Position numbers and translations under genes: made by a program. Shown in pieces: positions 1 to 7,759 of a stretch of 64,000 bases of DNA. The DNA is from SIG603 sp964370405 (lineage in GTDB: Bacteria > Bacillota > Clostridia > Oscillospirales > Acutalibacteraceae). How positions within the stretch are numbered: the stretch's first letter is position 1; each line of letters opens with the position of its first letter. The stretch spans positions 6,407 to 70,406 of the forward strand of contig CAYJJB010000001.1 in NCBI GenBank assembly GCA_964370405.1, given 5' to 3'. Below the pieces are notes generated by a model. That model ran no database searches, was not told the DNA's origin, and saw only the letters and a program-made list of their open reading frames with translations.

Positions 1-1252
1 CTGCTTTTTCAAGTTTTTTAGCCCAGTTAATATTATTTTCTTCATCAAATCTTGCTTTAAGTTCAACAAGTACAGTTACCTGTTTTCCATTTTCAGCAGC
101 GCTTATAAGTGCATCAATAATTGGAGAGTTTCCGCTAACTCTGTAAAGTGTTTGTTTTATTGCAAGCACGTTTTCATCTTTAGCAGCTGTTTTTATGAAA
201 TTTACAACACAGTTAAAGCTTTCATATGGATGGTGAACAAGTCTGTCTTTTTGCGCAATGGTTTCAAAAATATCAGTACTTCCAAAAAAGTCAGCAGGTG
301 GGTCTACAGGACTGATTTTCTTAAAGACTAGATTTTGCTTGTCAGAAATGCCAGAGAACTTCATGAAAAAGGTTAAGTCGAGTGGGCCTGAAACAAAGTA
401 AAGCTCGCTTTTTTTAAGTTTAAGATTTTTTTCTAAAAAGCTTAAAGTTTTTTTATCTGCTTTATTATTAATTTCAAGTCTAACAGGGCGCCCTCTTTTT
501 CTTTTTTTAATCGACTTTTCTATTTCCTCAAGAAAATCTTCCGCTTCTTCATCAATTGATAAATCGGAGTTTCGTGTAATTCTAAATGGAGTTGCTTCAA
601 TGATGTCATGAAGCTCGAAAAGTGCACTTAACTTGTAAATAATTATATCTTCCAAAAGCACAAACTCACGTTTACCTTCATCGGATTTAAGCTCTATAAA
701 TCTTGACAGGATTGATGGAACCTGAACACAGGCAAAGCAAGTTTCTTTTTCTTCTTTTGTTTCAAGCCTTACAGCAATGTTTAAACTCTTGTTTGAAAGC
801 AAAGGAAATGGTCTGCTATTATCGATTGCTAAAGGAGTTAAAACGGGAAAAACAATTTTATCAAAATATTCGCTTATAAACTTTTTTTGGCTTGAAGTTG
901 CTGCATTAGGTTTAATAAAAAATATATTTTCTTTATTTAGTGCAGGTATGAGTGAGCGCAAAAGGCATGAATACTGCTTGTCCATAAAATCATGCGTTTT
1001 CTTTTCTAACTGCTCGAAAAGTTGTGATGGACTTAAACCTGAGTCATCTTTTTTCTTATATCCCGATTCAATTTGAGCCTTAACACCTGCGACACGCACC
1101 ATAAAAAATTCGTCCAAGTTAGAAGATGTAATGGCTAAAAATTTAAATCTCTCAAGTAGGGGGTTTTCTTTTTTTACAGCTTCTTCAAGTACTCTGTGAT
1201 TAAAATCAATCCAACTAAGTTCCCTGTTGTAAAATGGATAATTGTTTGACAT
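1..1252 (-). CDS. ppk: Polyphosphate kinase 1, N-terminal part (cut by window edge)
   Basis: PPK1 reversibly moves the gamma phosphate of ATP onto inorganic polyphosphate. About 417 codons from the start are visible; the 3' part, with the autophosphorylated histidine, lies outside the window. Translation of the minus strand begins MSNNYPFYNRELSWIDFN, the PPK1 N-terminal signature. It continues through SNLDEFFMVRVAG and the head domain to YRVSGNSPII and VTVLVELKARFDEENNI, the start of the first catalytic domain. ATG is at 1252, with AGGAGT about 8 bases upstream. The gene starts 14 bases after the Ppx/GppA-like gene and is probably translated from the same message, a pairing typical of polyphosphate metabolism. 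Confidence 0.95.
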   Translation of the reverse strand, partial: MSNNYPFYNRELSWIDFNHRVLEEAVKKENPLLERFKFLAITSSNLDEFFMVRVAGVKAQIESGYKKKDDSGLSPSQLFEQLEKKTHDFMDKQYSCLLRSLIPALNKENIFFIKPNAATSSQKKFISEYFDKIVFPVLTPLAIDNSRPFPLLSNKSLNIAVRLETKEEKETCFACVQVPSILSRFIELKSDEGKREFVLLEDIIIYKLSALFELHDIIEATPFRITRNSDLSIDEEAEDFLEEIEKSIKKRKRGRPVRLEINNKADKKTLSFLEKNLKLKKSELYFVSGPLDLTFFMKFSGISDKQNLVFKKISPVDPPADFFGSTDIFETIAQKDRLVHHPYESFNCVVNFIKTAAKDENVLAIKQTLYRVSGNSPIIDALISAAENGKQVTVLVELKARFDEENNINWAKKLEKA

Positions 1253-1266
1253 AAATAAACTCCTTT

Positions 1267-2814
1267 TTAAGATAAGTGTGATTTTAGCATAAGCTTTAGC
1301 TCAATTCCAAAAGTGTTGCTGAAAAACTCTGCCTCTTTTGAAAAATATAATTCTTCAAGTGTGGCATCTTGTGTACTTGATGCTTTTATAGTAATCAAAT
1401 GCTCAGTTACAGTGATTTTTTCTATATTAATTTTTTGTTTATGAGATTTATCAAGTGCATTTGCAAGTTTTAAAATTGCAACAAACTTTGAAACATGAAC
1501 CATTTCCTCTTGTGACAAATGAATAGAATGGAGTGAGTCTTCAAAATGCTCTGTGTTTTCAATAAATCCTGAAACTAGGGCACAAAGATTAATATTATCT
1601 CGGCTCATTCCGTAAATATCTAAATTTTTAATAATGTCAAGAGATGCCTGTGCTCTTAGCCTTACACTTACAAACTGGCCACAACTGTGAAGTATGCCAC
1701 ATACTAACAAGATATTCTTATCTGCTTCATCTAAGCCATGAATTTTTTTTAGCTTAGTAAAAAGTATATCTATATTTGAGCAAACCTCTTCATAATGTTT
1801 TTGTGGGCAACTTAGGTCTTTTGCAATATTTTTGGCACAAAGCAAAGAACTCTCTGATATATGCTTTTTATATACCAATTCAGTACTTGGTTTTAAAATA
1901 TGGGTAGCAATTATTTTTTCTAAATTAACATATGGAATATATATTTTATTTATGGTCTTATTAAGATTTAAAAGCTCACAAAAAATACTTAGCGAAGTAG
2001 AGAGTATTGATGCTCTTTCCTCAGTTATATTATGTTTATACGCAATATTTTCACATGATGAGGAGCGCATGTTTTTATAAAATTTCTTTAAATCAGATGC
2101 CACAATTTTTGGTATGCCATCACTCATGTCTAAATTGCAGTTTTCTGCAATAATATTCATGCCTGAGCCTGAAAAAATAAAGCAATCACAGTCTTTTACA
2201 TTTATGCTTAGCTTATTAAGCTCAAGTTTAATATATTCTTCTGCAACAAGATGAAAATTTTCCATTTTTGTTGTAAGCATTGACAAATTGTCGTGAAGCT
2301 TAAGTGAACCTATGGGTATATTAAATGAGCGTGTTACAAAACCGTTTTCAAGCACAGCAAGTCCTATTGTTGATGAACCTACAAGTGCGATAACTGCTTT
2401 GCGTACATCTACAGCGCTATCAAATATTTGCGAAATCATATCTGCATAAATTAATGATTTTTCTCGTCCATCAAGTAGCACATCAATTGAAAGCTTATTT
2501 TGGGTTAAAACCCTGTCAGCGATATAAGCTTTGTTTTCTGCTTCACGCATTACTGTGGTAGAAATAATTTTTGTTTTAGAAACACCATAAGTAATAGCAG
2601 CTGATTTAAATTTATTAATGGTAGCAGTCAGTTCATTTAAAGTTGAAAATGAAAGTTTGCCGCTATTGAAAATTTCATGTCCCATAGTTAAAGGATAAAT
2701 CAGAGTATCTATATTCGATACAATGTTTTTATTATTTTGGAATATTCCCATTTTAACACTGTTTGCGCCAATTTCAATAATTGCGCAAATGTTTTTATAT
2801 GTTTTTGCTTTCAT
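1267..2814 (-). CDS. Ppx/GppA phosphatase-family protein with degenerate active site
   Basis: The 515-residue product has the actin-like Ppx/GppA fold: IEIGANSVKM (about 13-22) matches the first phosphate loop, STTVMREAEN (about 86-94) matches the TSAxREAxN motif, and DGREKS keeps a glutamate at 118. The second phosphate loop, normally DIGGGSTE, reads ALVGSSTI (143-150) and so lacks both acidic residues. The C-terminal half resembles the HD domain of long Ppx proteins, but the HD dyad reads HSCGQ. The protein may therefore bind polyphosphate or (p)ppGpp without hydrolysing it; that is inference. It sits between lysA and ppk on the same strand. Confidence 0.8.
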   Translation of the reverse strand: MKAKTYKNICAIIEIGANSVKMGIFQNNKNIVSNIDTLIYPLTMGHEIFNSGKLSFSTLNELTATINKFKSAAITYGVSKTKIISTTVMREAENKAYIADRVLTQNKLSIDVLLDGREKSLIYADMISQIFDSAVDVRKAVIALVGSSTIGLAVLENGFVTRSFNIPIGSLKLHDNLSMLTTKMENFHLVAEEYIKLELNKLSINVKDCDCFIFSGSGMNIIAENCNLDMSDGIPKIVASDLKKFYKNMRSSSCENIAYKHNITEERASILSTSLSIFCELLNLNKTINKIYIPYVNLEKIIATHILKPSTELVYKKHISESSLLCAKNIAKDLSCPQKHYEEVCSNIDILFTKLKKIHGLDEADKNILLVCGILHSCGQFVSVRLRAQASLDIIKNLDIYGMSRDNINLCALVSGFIENTEHFEDSLHSIHLSQEEMVHVSKFVAILKLANALDKSHKQKINIEKITVTEHLITIKASSTQDATLEELYFSKEAEFFSNTFGIELKLMLKSHLS

Positions 2815-2874
2815 ATATTCACCAAACCTTTTGCTTGTTAATTGACTGTATTATAGTTTATCCAAAATTAAAAA

Positions 2875-4179
2875 TTAAATTTCATTTTGAATAATTTGTG
2901 ATATCTCTTGTCTTTTTCGTATAAGAGTTGAAGTTTTGTCTTCATTTATCAAAACTTCGGCAATTTGTTGATGTGAGTTATAGTTAAAAGGAGTCATTGA
3001 TGAGCAGTATGCGCCAACTCCACCAATTACTAAGTAATCACCAATTTCAGGTTCTACCATATTTCTTGGCACTGGGTTGTCGTTTTCATCAAGGCACTGT
3101 GAGTCGCCACTTTCACAGCATCTGCCAACAACCACAGCCTCATAAGTATTATCAGGATTTAAATTAAACTCACTTGATAGCAGTTGTCCTTCTCTTGAAA
3201 TAAGGTAGAAGGGGTGTCTTGAGGCATACATTAAAGGTCTTGCATTAATTTCCATGCCACCATTTAATAATAAGAAGTTAAGTCCGTCTGATCCTGTGCG
3301 TTTTTTGTCCATAACACTTGTCACACAGTAGCCTGAGTTTGCCATTATAAATGTGCCAGGCTCTACTTCAATTTTAAGTTTTCTTCCAGTTTCTTCATAA
3401 AATTCAAGAATTTTTGCCTTTGCGTATTCGCCAAGCATTAATACATCAGCAGCGGTTTCATCAGGCATTCTCGCATCCTTAAGTCCTCCACCAAAACTAA
3501 CACTAACTATATTTGTATCAAAATATTTTTTAACAATTGATAATTCTAAATCAATGTTCTCCTCCCATTTTTTCGGGTCGGCACCTGAACCTATGTGAAC
3601 ATGCACCTGATTAAATACAACATTGTCTTCTTTGCTCATTTGTAAAAGTGTTGGCAAGTTTTCAAGATGAACACCAAAGCAAGAGTAATTGTCGCCGGTG
3701 TTTCTTGTTGCCGATTCACCAGAGCCCACACCTGGGTGCACTCTAACTGATACAGCTATATTATTGCAGACTAAAAAGTCTTTTATGTTTTTATACTGAG
3801 TAATAGAACAAATATTATATTTTAAACCTTTAAGCATAAAATTTTTCAAATCTTCAAGCTCTTCAAAAAGAGGGACTTCTTGCGTTGTAAGCATAATGTC
3901 TTTTAAGTCTATTCCTGCAAGATGCGCTCTTTTTACTTCATTTAAAGAACTTGCATCAATTTTAAGCCCTTCTTTATAAATTATGTTTAAAAGTGCTTTA
4001 GTGCTGTTAGCCTTCATCGCATAACGAATAGTAAGTCCAAAGGCGTTTGGCATTGCTAAAATTGTTTGGCATCTATTTACAATTTCTTCCTTGTCATAAA
4101 GGTAAAAAGGTGTTTTGTGTACTGCGGCAATGTCGCTTATATTTTTTGCGTTTATTTTTGAAAAATGGTTTAAATTCAT
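2875..4179 (-). CDS. lysA: Diaminopimelate decarboxylase
   Basis: This is a PLP-dependent fold-III decarboxylase expected to convert meso-diaminopimelate to lysine. The PLP lysine is K56 in RYAMKAN. It is followed by HVHIGSG and SFGGGLKDARM around the phosphate site, EVEPGTFIMAN, and the CCESGD motif that contributes a catalytic cysteine across the dimer. At 434 residues it is close to family length. ATG is at 4179 behind AAGGAGT. It is the first gene of a run with the Ppx-like gene (60-base spacer) and ppk. The paralogous carboxynorspermidine decarboxylase is less likely, because the motifs fit LysA. Confidence 0.88.
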   Translation of the reverse strand: MNLNHFSKINAKNISDIAAVHKTPFYLYDKEEIVNRCQTILAMPNAFGLTIRYAMKANSTKALLNIIYKEGLKIDASSLNEVKRAHLAGIDLKDIMLTTQEVPLFEELEDLKNFMLKGLKYNICSITQYKNIKDFLVCNNIAVSVRVHPGVGSGESATRNTGDNYSCFGVHLENLPTLLQMSKEDNVVFNQVHVHIGSGADPKKWEENIDLELSIVKKYFDTNIVSVSFGGGLKDARMPDETAADVLMLGEYAKAKILEFYEETGRKLKIEVEPGTFIMANSGYCVTSVMDKKRTGSDGLNFLLLNGGMEINARPLMYASRHPFYLISREGQLLSSEFNLNPDNTYEAVVVGRCCESGDSQCLDENDNPVPRNMVEPEIGDYLVIGGVGAYCSSMTPFNYNSHQQIAEVLINEDKTSTLIRKRQEISQIIQNEI

Positions 4180-4267
4180 GTTTGTAACTCCTTATGCATT
4201 TATAATGTAAATTTTAGCACATTAACCCACAAAAAACAATGATTTTTCAAAATTTAACATGCCTTTA

Positions 4268-4298
4268 CTTGACCTTATTGAACAGAGAATATATAATC
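4268..4298 (+). promoter_or_regulatory. Sigma-A type promoter for the HAD phosphatase gene
   Basis: TTGACC at 4269-4274 and TATAAT at 4292-4297 are separated by 17 bases, about 35 bases upstream of the coding start. Confidence 0.75.
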
Positions 4299-4330
4299 AT
4301 ACTAATAAATAAAATTTATTTGATTGGAGT

Positions 4331-4987
4331 ATGGTTTTGAAAGAGTATAAAGTAGTGTTATTAGATCTTGATGGAACAATTACAGACCCTGGTGAGGGAA
4401 TTAGAAAATCTATAGCTTATGCACTTGAAAAATTTGGCATAGTAGGAGAGAGTGATGAAGCACTTAATCGTTTTATAGGCCCACCACTTTGGAAGTCTTT
4501 TGAAAAATTTTATGATTTTACTAAAGAAGATGCTCAAAAGGGCGTTGAATATTATAGAGAAAGATATACTGAAAAGGGTATATATGAAAGCACTTTGATT
4601 GATGGTGCAAAAAAACTAATAATGGAGCTAAAAAGTAAGGGTAAGACTGTAATTTTAGCAACCTCAAAGCCTGAAATTTTTGCTAAAAAAGTTTTAGAAA
4701 TTTATGGACTTACAAAATATTTTGATTTTATAGGTGGTGCCACCATAGATCAAAGTAGAAGCGAAAAGGCAGATGTAATAGCGTATGCCCTAGAAAGTGC
4801 AAATGTGTCAGATAAGTCAGAGGCTGTAATGATAGGGGATAGGGACTTTGATATAATAGGCGCAAAAATTAATGGAATTGACAGTATAGGTGTGAACTGT
4901 GGATATGGCAGCACCGAGGAATTTATTAAAGCAAAGGCAGATTATGTTTTTAATAATATGTATGAGCTTATTAAAGAGATAATATAA
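4331..4987 (+). CDS. HAD-family phosphatase, phosphoglycolate phosphatase-like
   Basis: This is a subclass IA haloacid dehalogenase of 218 residues. DLDGT at 12-16 holds the nucleophile and the acid/base aspartates, LATSKP is motif II, the lysine in SEKAD is motif III, and MIGDRDFDIIGA is motif IV. A helical cap lies between motifs I and II. The substrate cannot be read from sequence; phosphoglycolate, 5'-nucleotides or pyrophosphate are all possible. GGAG directly abuts ATG 4331, so translation may begin at TTG 4337, which has a 6-base spacer. The gene is monocistronic, with its own promoter and a strong hairpin just after the stop. Confidence 0.85.
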   Translation: MVLKEYKVVLLDLDGTITDPGEGIRKSIAYALEKFGIVGESDEALNRFIGPPLWKSFEKFYDFTKEDAQKGVEYYRERYTEKGIYESTLIDGAKKLIMELKSKGKTVILATSKPEIFAKKVLEIYGLTKYFDFIGGATIDQSRSEKADVIAYALESANVSDKSEAVMIGDRDFDIIGAKINGIDSIGVNCGYGSTEEFIKAKADYVFNNMYELIKEII

Positions 4988-4990
4988 TAT

Positions 4991-5025
4991 AAGACGGGAC
5001 GAAAGCTTGGCTTTCGTCCCGTCTT
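4991..5025. terminator. Bidirectional hairpin between convergent genes
   Basis: A perfect 15-bp stem (4991-5005 with 5011-5025) encloses a 5-base loop. It lies between the HAD gene and the convergent DUF1874-like gene. The flanks are AT-rich rather than clean T runs. Confidence 0.8.
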
Positions 5026-5048
5026 ATTATTTAGGAGTTAAGATGTAG

Positions 5049-5429
5049 TTATTTTAATCTTGAAATGTACTGACAACATACATATACATTTTCAATTTTC
5101 TTTGCCTCTGTATCGAGAGGTGTTTTAACAATAGGCTGTGTTTCTGATGGAGTGATGTAAAGCTTAAATGCAATTGCATCTTGCCCCGGTCTCATATTAG
5201 ACACATGCTTATAATTGAATTTTTCGCCATGTATATCAAGGTATTTAAAAACAATAGTCTCAAAATTATCTCCGGAGAATGCCCTAAGCACCATGTCCGT
5301 ATCATACATTTCAATTATTGCTTTCGCTTCTTCAAAGCTTAGCATGCTAAATTTATATTCGCCCTCGTTAATGATAGTTCCAAATCCGTCACTGTCTAAA
5401 AGTAATAAAGGTATATTTTTGTTTGACAT
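5049..5429 (-). CDS. STIV B116-like / DUF1874-like protein
   Basis: The 126-residue soluble protein has the layout I associate with the STIV-B116 (DUF1874) family: an N-terminal strand, LSFEEAKAII (30-39), a helix after SGDNFET (52-58), then NMRPGQDAIAFKLYI (78-92). The family includes YddF-type proteins of mobile elements and the viral ring nuclease AcrIII-1. AcrIII-1 has an active-site histidine in a GH motif after the second strand; here the equivalent position reads G53-D54, so ring-nuclease activity is doubtful. It has its own consensus promoter and shares a terminator hairpin with the convergent HAD gene. The family call comes from memory of the pattern and needs a profile search. Confidence 0.5.
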   Translation of the reverse strand: MSNKNIPLLLLDSDGFGTIINEGEYKFSMLSFEEAKAIIEMYDTDMVLRAFSGDNFETIVFKYLDIHGEKFNYKHVSNMRPGQDAIAFKLYITPSETQPIVKTPLDTEAKKIENVYVCCQYISRLK

Positions 5430-5481
5430 AGTATATGCTCCCCTCTGATTTTATTTGCTGTACTAGATTTTCTGTATTTAC

Positions 5482-5511
5482 ATTATACTTGCATATAGCG
5501 GTGTTTGTCAA
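5482..5511 (-). promoter_or_regulatory. Consensus promoter for the DUF1874-like gene
   Basis: On the minus strand TTGACA (5506-5511) and TATAAT (5482-5487) are separated by 18 bases, about 55 bases upstream of the start codon. Confidence 0.8.
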
Positions 5512-5562
5512 CAATTATTTTTTATATTGTTATAATTTTTTTAATTAAAACGACAAAAAGAA

Positions 5563-5587
5563 AGGACTACATTAAAAATGTAGTCCT
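5563..5587 (-). terminator. Hairpin terminator, left copy beside the assembly gap
   Basis: A 10-bp stem (5563-5572 with 5578-5587) has loop TAAAA. On the minus strand it is followed by a T-rich tract, as expected for the end of the gene starting at 6996. An identical copy lies across the N run. Confidence 0.7.
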
Positions 5588-5591
5588 CAGA

Positions 5592-5691
5592 NNNNNNNNN
5601 NNNNNNNNNNNNNNNNNNNNNNNNNNNNNNNNNNNNNNNNNNNNNNNNNNNNNNNNNNNNNNNNNNNNNNNNNNNNNNNNNNNNNNNNNNN
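5592..5691. other. Assembly gap of 100 N
   Basis: A run of exactly 100 undetermined bases, the usual placeholder for a gap of unknown size. The 29 bases to the left (5563-5591) and to the right (5692-5720) are identical, so the two contigs may simply overlap. Confidence 0.95.
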
Positions 5692-5716
5692 AGGACTACA
5701 TTAAAAATGTAGTCCT
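5692..5716 (-). terminator. Hairpin terminator, right copy beside the assembly gap
   Basis: This has the same 10-bp stem and TAAAA loop as the copy at 5563. It begins 9 bases beyond the stop of the minus-strand gene at 5725. One of the two copies is probably an assembly duplicate. Confidence 0.6.
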
Positions 5717-5724
5717 CAGATAAA

Positions 5725-6996
5725 TCAATCTCTAAAGAATGCGCCGTATGTACCATGATGTTCGTAGTTCATAAGGCCGTAATTACTTTGAGCGGTGAAA
5801 ATTAAAGTGTCGAAATCATCTTCAAAATAAAAATAAATCTCTTCATCATACCCTTTAAAATACATATAACCGTCCCTGGTTTCAGGAGCATAAGTATAAG
5901 TGCCTGTGCCATCTGCCATTCCATCACCTAAATTTAAATACATGTAATAAGTACCGTCTGCATAAAGCTCTATGTATGGAGTATACTCAAGTACAGGAAT
6001 ATTGTCTGTATAGGAATAAAATGTGCCTAAATGATCAGAAGATTCAGCAGTATAACCGCCTGACTCTACAGGAATATCACGACTTTCTGAATTTGTACCC
6101 AGTTGTATATACGTGAACAGTGAAGTGTATTCTGTAAATACAAGATGTGGATTTTCAGGTAAAATTACGTCATAAAATGAAATATAATTATCACCTGCCC
6201 AAAAATCAAGAAAATGAAGCGATGTCCAACCAGTGCTAGTGTTTTCCCAAAAAGCAGCTGACATATCATAAACATCAATTTCCTCTGTGCTATCAACTTC
6301 TTCGCATATGTAGTATAGGCTTACCGCATAAGAATCTCCAAAATATACTTCCCACGAGTACATTAAATCGCCAACACCAACATCAGGTAAGCTCTTAGGA
6401 TAAGAGTTTAGAAGATCTGGAATATATATATCAAGTATATCTATTTCATAATCTGACTCTAAATACTGATAAATTTCAACATTATCAATATTTATTGTAG
6501 CGCTAAAAGGCTGTGTGGGTGATATTGTTGGAGGTGCTGGTGAAGGTGTTGCTTGTGAAGTTGGTGCAGGTGTTGCATTAGAGGCAGTGGGGGTAGGCGA
6601 ATTTTCGGGGATTACAGCGCTGTCGCCACTGCTAAACAGTGCATTAAACCAACCCATTTGCCAGCCGACAATGCCAAGTACCACCAAAACAACAAAAGCA
6701 GAGCTTGATGCAATAATAGCAATTAATCCACCTTTACCTTTTTTAAGCGGTTTTTGATTAGCTGTATCAGCTTGTAATCCATTGTCCGCATAATTTTGTT
6801 GATAATTCTGTGTAACACTATTTTGCGGAAAATTTTGTGTGCTGTCAACAGGATATGCCACAGGATTATATGTATCTGTGTTTGGGTCATACCAAGTGAC
6901 AAGCCTTATTGGGGCATTGTTTTGATCAACAGTCATTTCATCTTTATAGTAAAGACCGCTGTTTTGGTCAAATAAAAAACCGTTTGGAACTGACAT
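5725..6996 (-). CDS. Unrecognised membrane-anchored protein with aromatic octamer motifs and Pro/Thr linker
   Basis: I do not recognise a named family. The 423-residue protein has four parts. Residues 1-50 contain two aromatic motifs, FDQNSGLYY and WYDPNTDTY, resembling the octamers of OCRE-type domains. A Gln/Asn-rich stretch follows, then a basic KKGKG and one transmembrane helix (about 90-116). Next comes a Pro/Thr/Ser/Ala linker (about 130-165). The C-terminal domain is acidic and Tyr-rich, about 255 residues, presumably outside the cell, and ends in strand-rich repeats such as DGTYYMYL and GTGTYTY. GAGGAGG precedes ATG 6996. It lies 36 bases downstream of the YQQP-tail membrane protein and is probably cotranscribed with it. 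Confidence 0.7.
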   Translation of the reverse strand: MSVPNGFLFDQNSGLYYKDEMTVDQNNAPIRLVTWYDPNTDTYNPVAYPVDSTQNFPQNSVTQNYQQNYADNGLQADTANQKPLKKGKGGLIAIIASSSAFVVLVVLGIVGWQMGWFNALFSSGDSAVIPENSPTPTASNATPAPTSQATPSPAPPTISPTQPFSATINIDNVEIYQYLESDYEIDILDIYIPDLLNSYPKSLPDVGVGDLMYSWEVYFGDSYAVSLYYICEEVDSTEEIDVYDMSAAFWENTSTGWTSLHFLDFWAGDNYISFYDVILPENPHLVFTEYTSLFTYIQLGTNSESRDIPVESGGYTAESSDHLGTFYSYTDNIPVLEYTPYIELYADGTYYMYLNLGDGMADGTGTYTYAPETRDGYMYFKGYDEEIYFYFEDDFDTLIFTAQSNYGLMNYEHHGTYGAFFRD

Positions 6997-7032
6997 GAAT
7001 TCCGCCTCCTCATATTAAAACTTAAACGAAGT

Positions 7033-7611
7033 TTATTGTTGTGGAGGTTGGTTATTATTATTTTGTTGTTGTCCGTAATTTTGATAAGTTTGAGCTGGTT
7101 GTTGATATTGTTGTTGTGGTTGTTGGTATTGTTGTGGTTGTTGATATTGAGTTTGAGCTGGTTGTTGGTATTGTGGTTGAACAGGTTGTTGGTATTGTGG
7201 TCTTTGTGCCACCATGCCAAATGCTTGTTCTGCAAGACCTTTACCAGGAAGTGCAACATCTTGACCGTTTTTAACTTTGCTAAAGCTGAGTATTACAAAT
7301 ATTACAAGTACTATCCAAACTATAGCGTCTATAATTGAGAAAATCATTCCAAAAATGGAAAATGCACCTAAAAACGGAATTGAACCAAATGTTGCAACAG
7401 AGCTGAATGCACCAATAATAATGTTATATATAGCATAATAAATATTAAACATCAAAATAGTCATGCATTGCTTGATTGTCCAGGCATCTCTTTCAACTGC
7501 GAAAACAAAACCTGTTACCAAAATAAGTGGGATGAACTGCCCTAGGATAACACACCAAAGAGCTATTATGGGATAAAACCATAATGAAAAACCTAATTTA
7601 CCTTTTTGCAT
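7033..7611 (-). CDS. Multi-pass membrane protein with YQQP-repeat tail
   Basis: The 192-residue protein has three or four hydrophobic segments in its first 110 residues, with FAVERDAWTIKQ between two of them. This resembles small DUF4870-like membrane proteins, but I am not certain. From about residue 135 the sequence is a low-complexity tail of repeated YQQP units rich in Gln, Pro, Tyr and Asn, encoded by a TTG/TGG-rich repetitive stretch at 7035-7200. AAAGGAGG precedes ATG 7611. It is the first gene of a two-gene unit with the aromatic-octamer protein, which also has Gln/Tyr-rich segments, so the two may act together at the membrane; that is inference. Confidence 0.7.
   Translation of the reverse strand: MQKGKLGFSLWFYPIIALWCVILGQFIPLILVTGFVFAVERDAWTIKQCMTILMFNIYYAIYNIIIGAFSSVATFGSIPFLGAFSIFGMIFSIIDAIVWIVLVIFVILSFSKVKNGQDVALPGKGLAEQAFGMVAQRPQYQQPVQPQYQQPAQTQYQQPQQYQQPQQQYQQPAQTYQNYGQQQNNNNQPPQQ
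7035..7200. repeat. Low-complexity CAA/CCA repeat encoding YQQP units
   Basis: An imperfect short tandem repeat built on TTGTTG, GGTTGTTGG and TATTG (plus strand). It encodes Tyr-Gln-Gln-Pro units in the membrane protein tail. The same low complexity creates several spurious open frames on both strands. Confidence 0.8.
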
Positions 7612-7650
7612 TGAAAATTCCTCCTTTGAATTATAAAAAATTATAATATA

Positions 7651-7678
7651 AGTATAGCATAATAGAATTAAAATTCAA
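7651..7678 (-). promoter_or_regulatory. Promoter of the YQQP membrane-protein unit
   Basis: On the minus strand TTGAAT (7673-7678) and TATACT (7651-7656) are spaced by 16 bases, about 40 bases upstream of the start codon. Confidence 0.6.
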
Positions 7679-7725
7679 GTTAAATTTTACATTTTTTTAA
7701 ATTAATTTAATGAAAAATTAGCAAA

Positions 7726-7750
7726 AACTCAGTAGAAAATCTACTGAGTT
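7726..7750 (-). terminator. Terminator of the amino-acid ABC operon
   Basis: A 10-bp stem (7726-7735 with 7741-7750) lies just after the ATPase stop codon. It is followed on the minus strand by a short T run. Confidence 0.8.
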
Positions 7751-7759
7751 TATAGTTTA

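Noticed and set aside
777..1076. Plus-strand open frame of 99 codons
   Set aside because: Antisense shadow of ppk, whose minus-strand translation matches the family throughout; no ribosome binding site.
5049..5429. Anti-CRISPR or active ring nuclease
   Set aside because: The catalytic histidine is not at the expected place and no CRISPR array or cas gene is in the window; kept only as a family-level suggestion.
5505..5756. Short open frames crossing the 100-N gap on both strands
   Set aside because: They are created by the undetermined bases and the duplicated hairpin; no coding signal.
6933..7338. Several open frames on both strands rich in Asn/His, Leu or Val
   Set aside because: By-products of the low-complexity repeat that encodes the YQQP tail; only the minus-strand frame ending at 7033 has a start with ribosome site and membrane segments.
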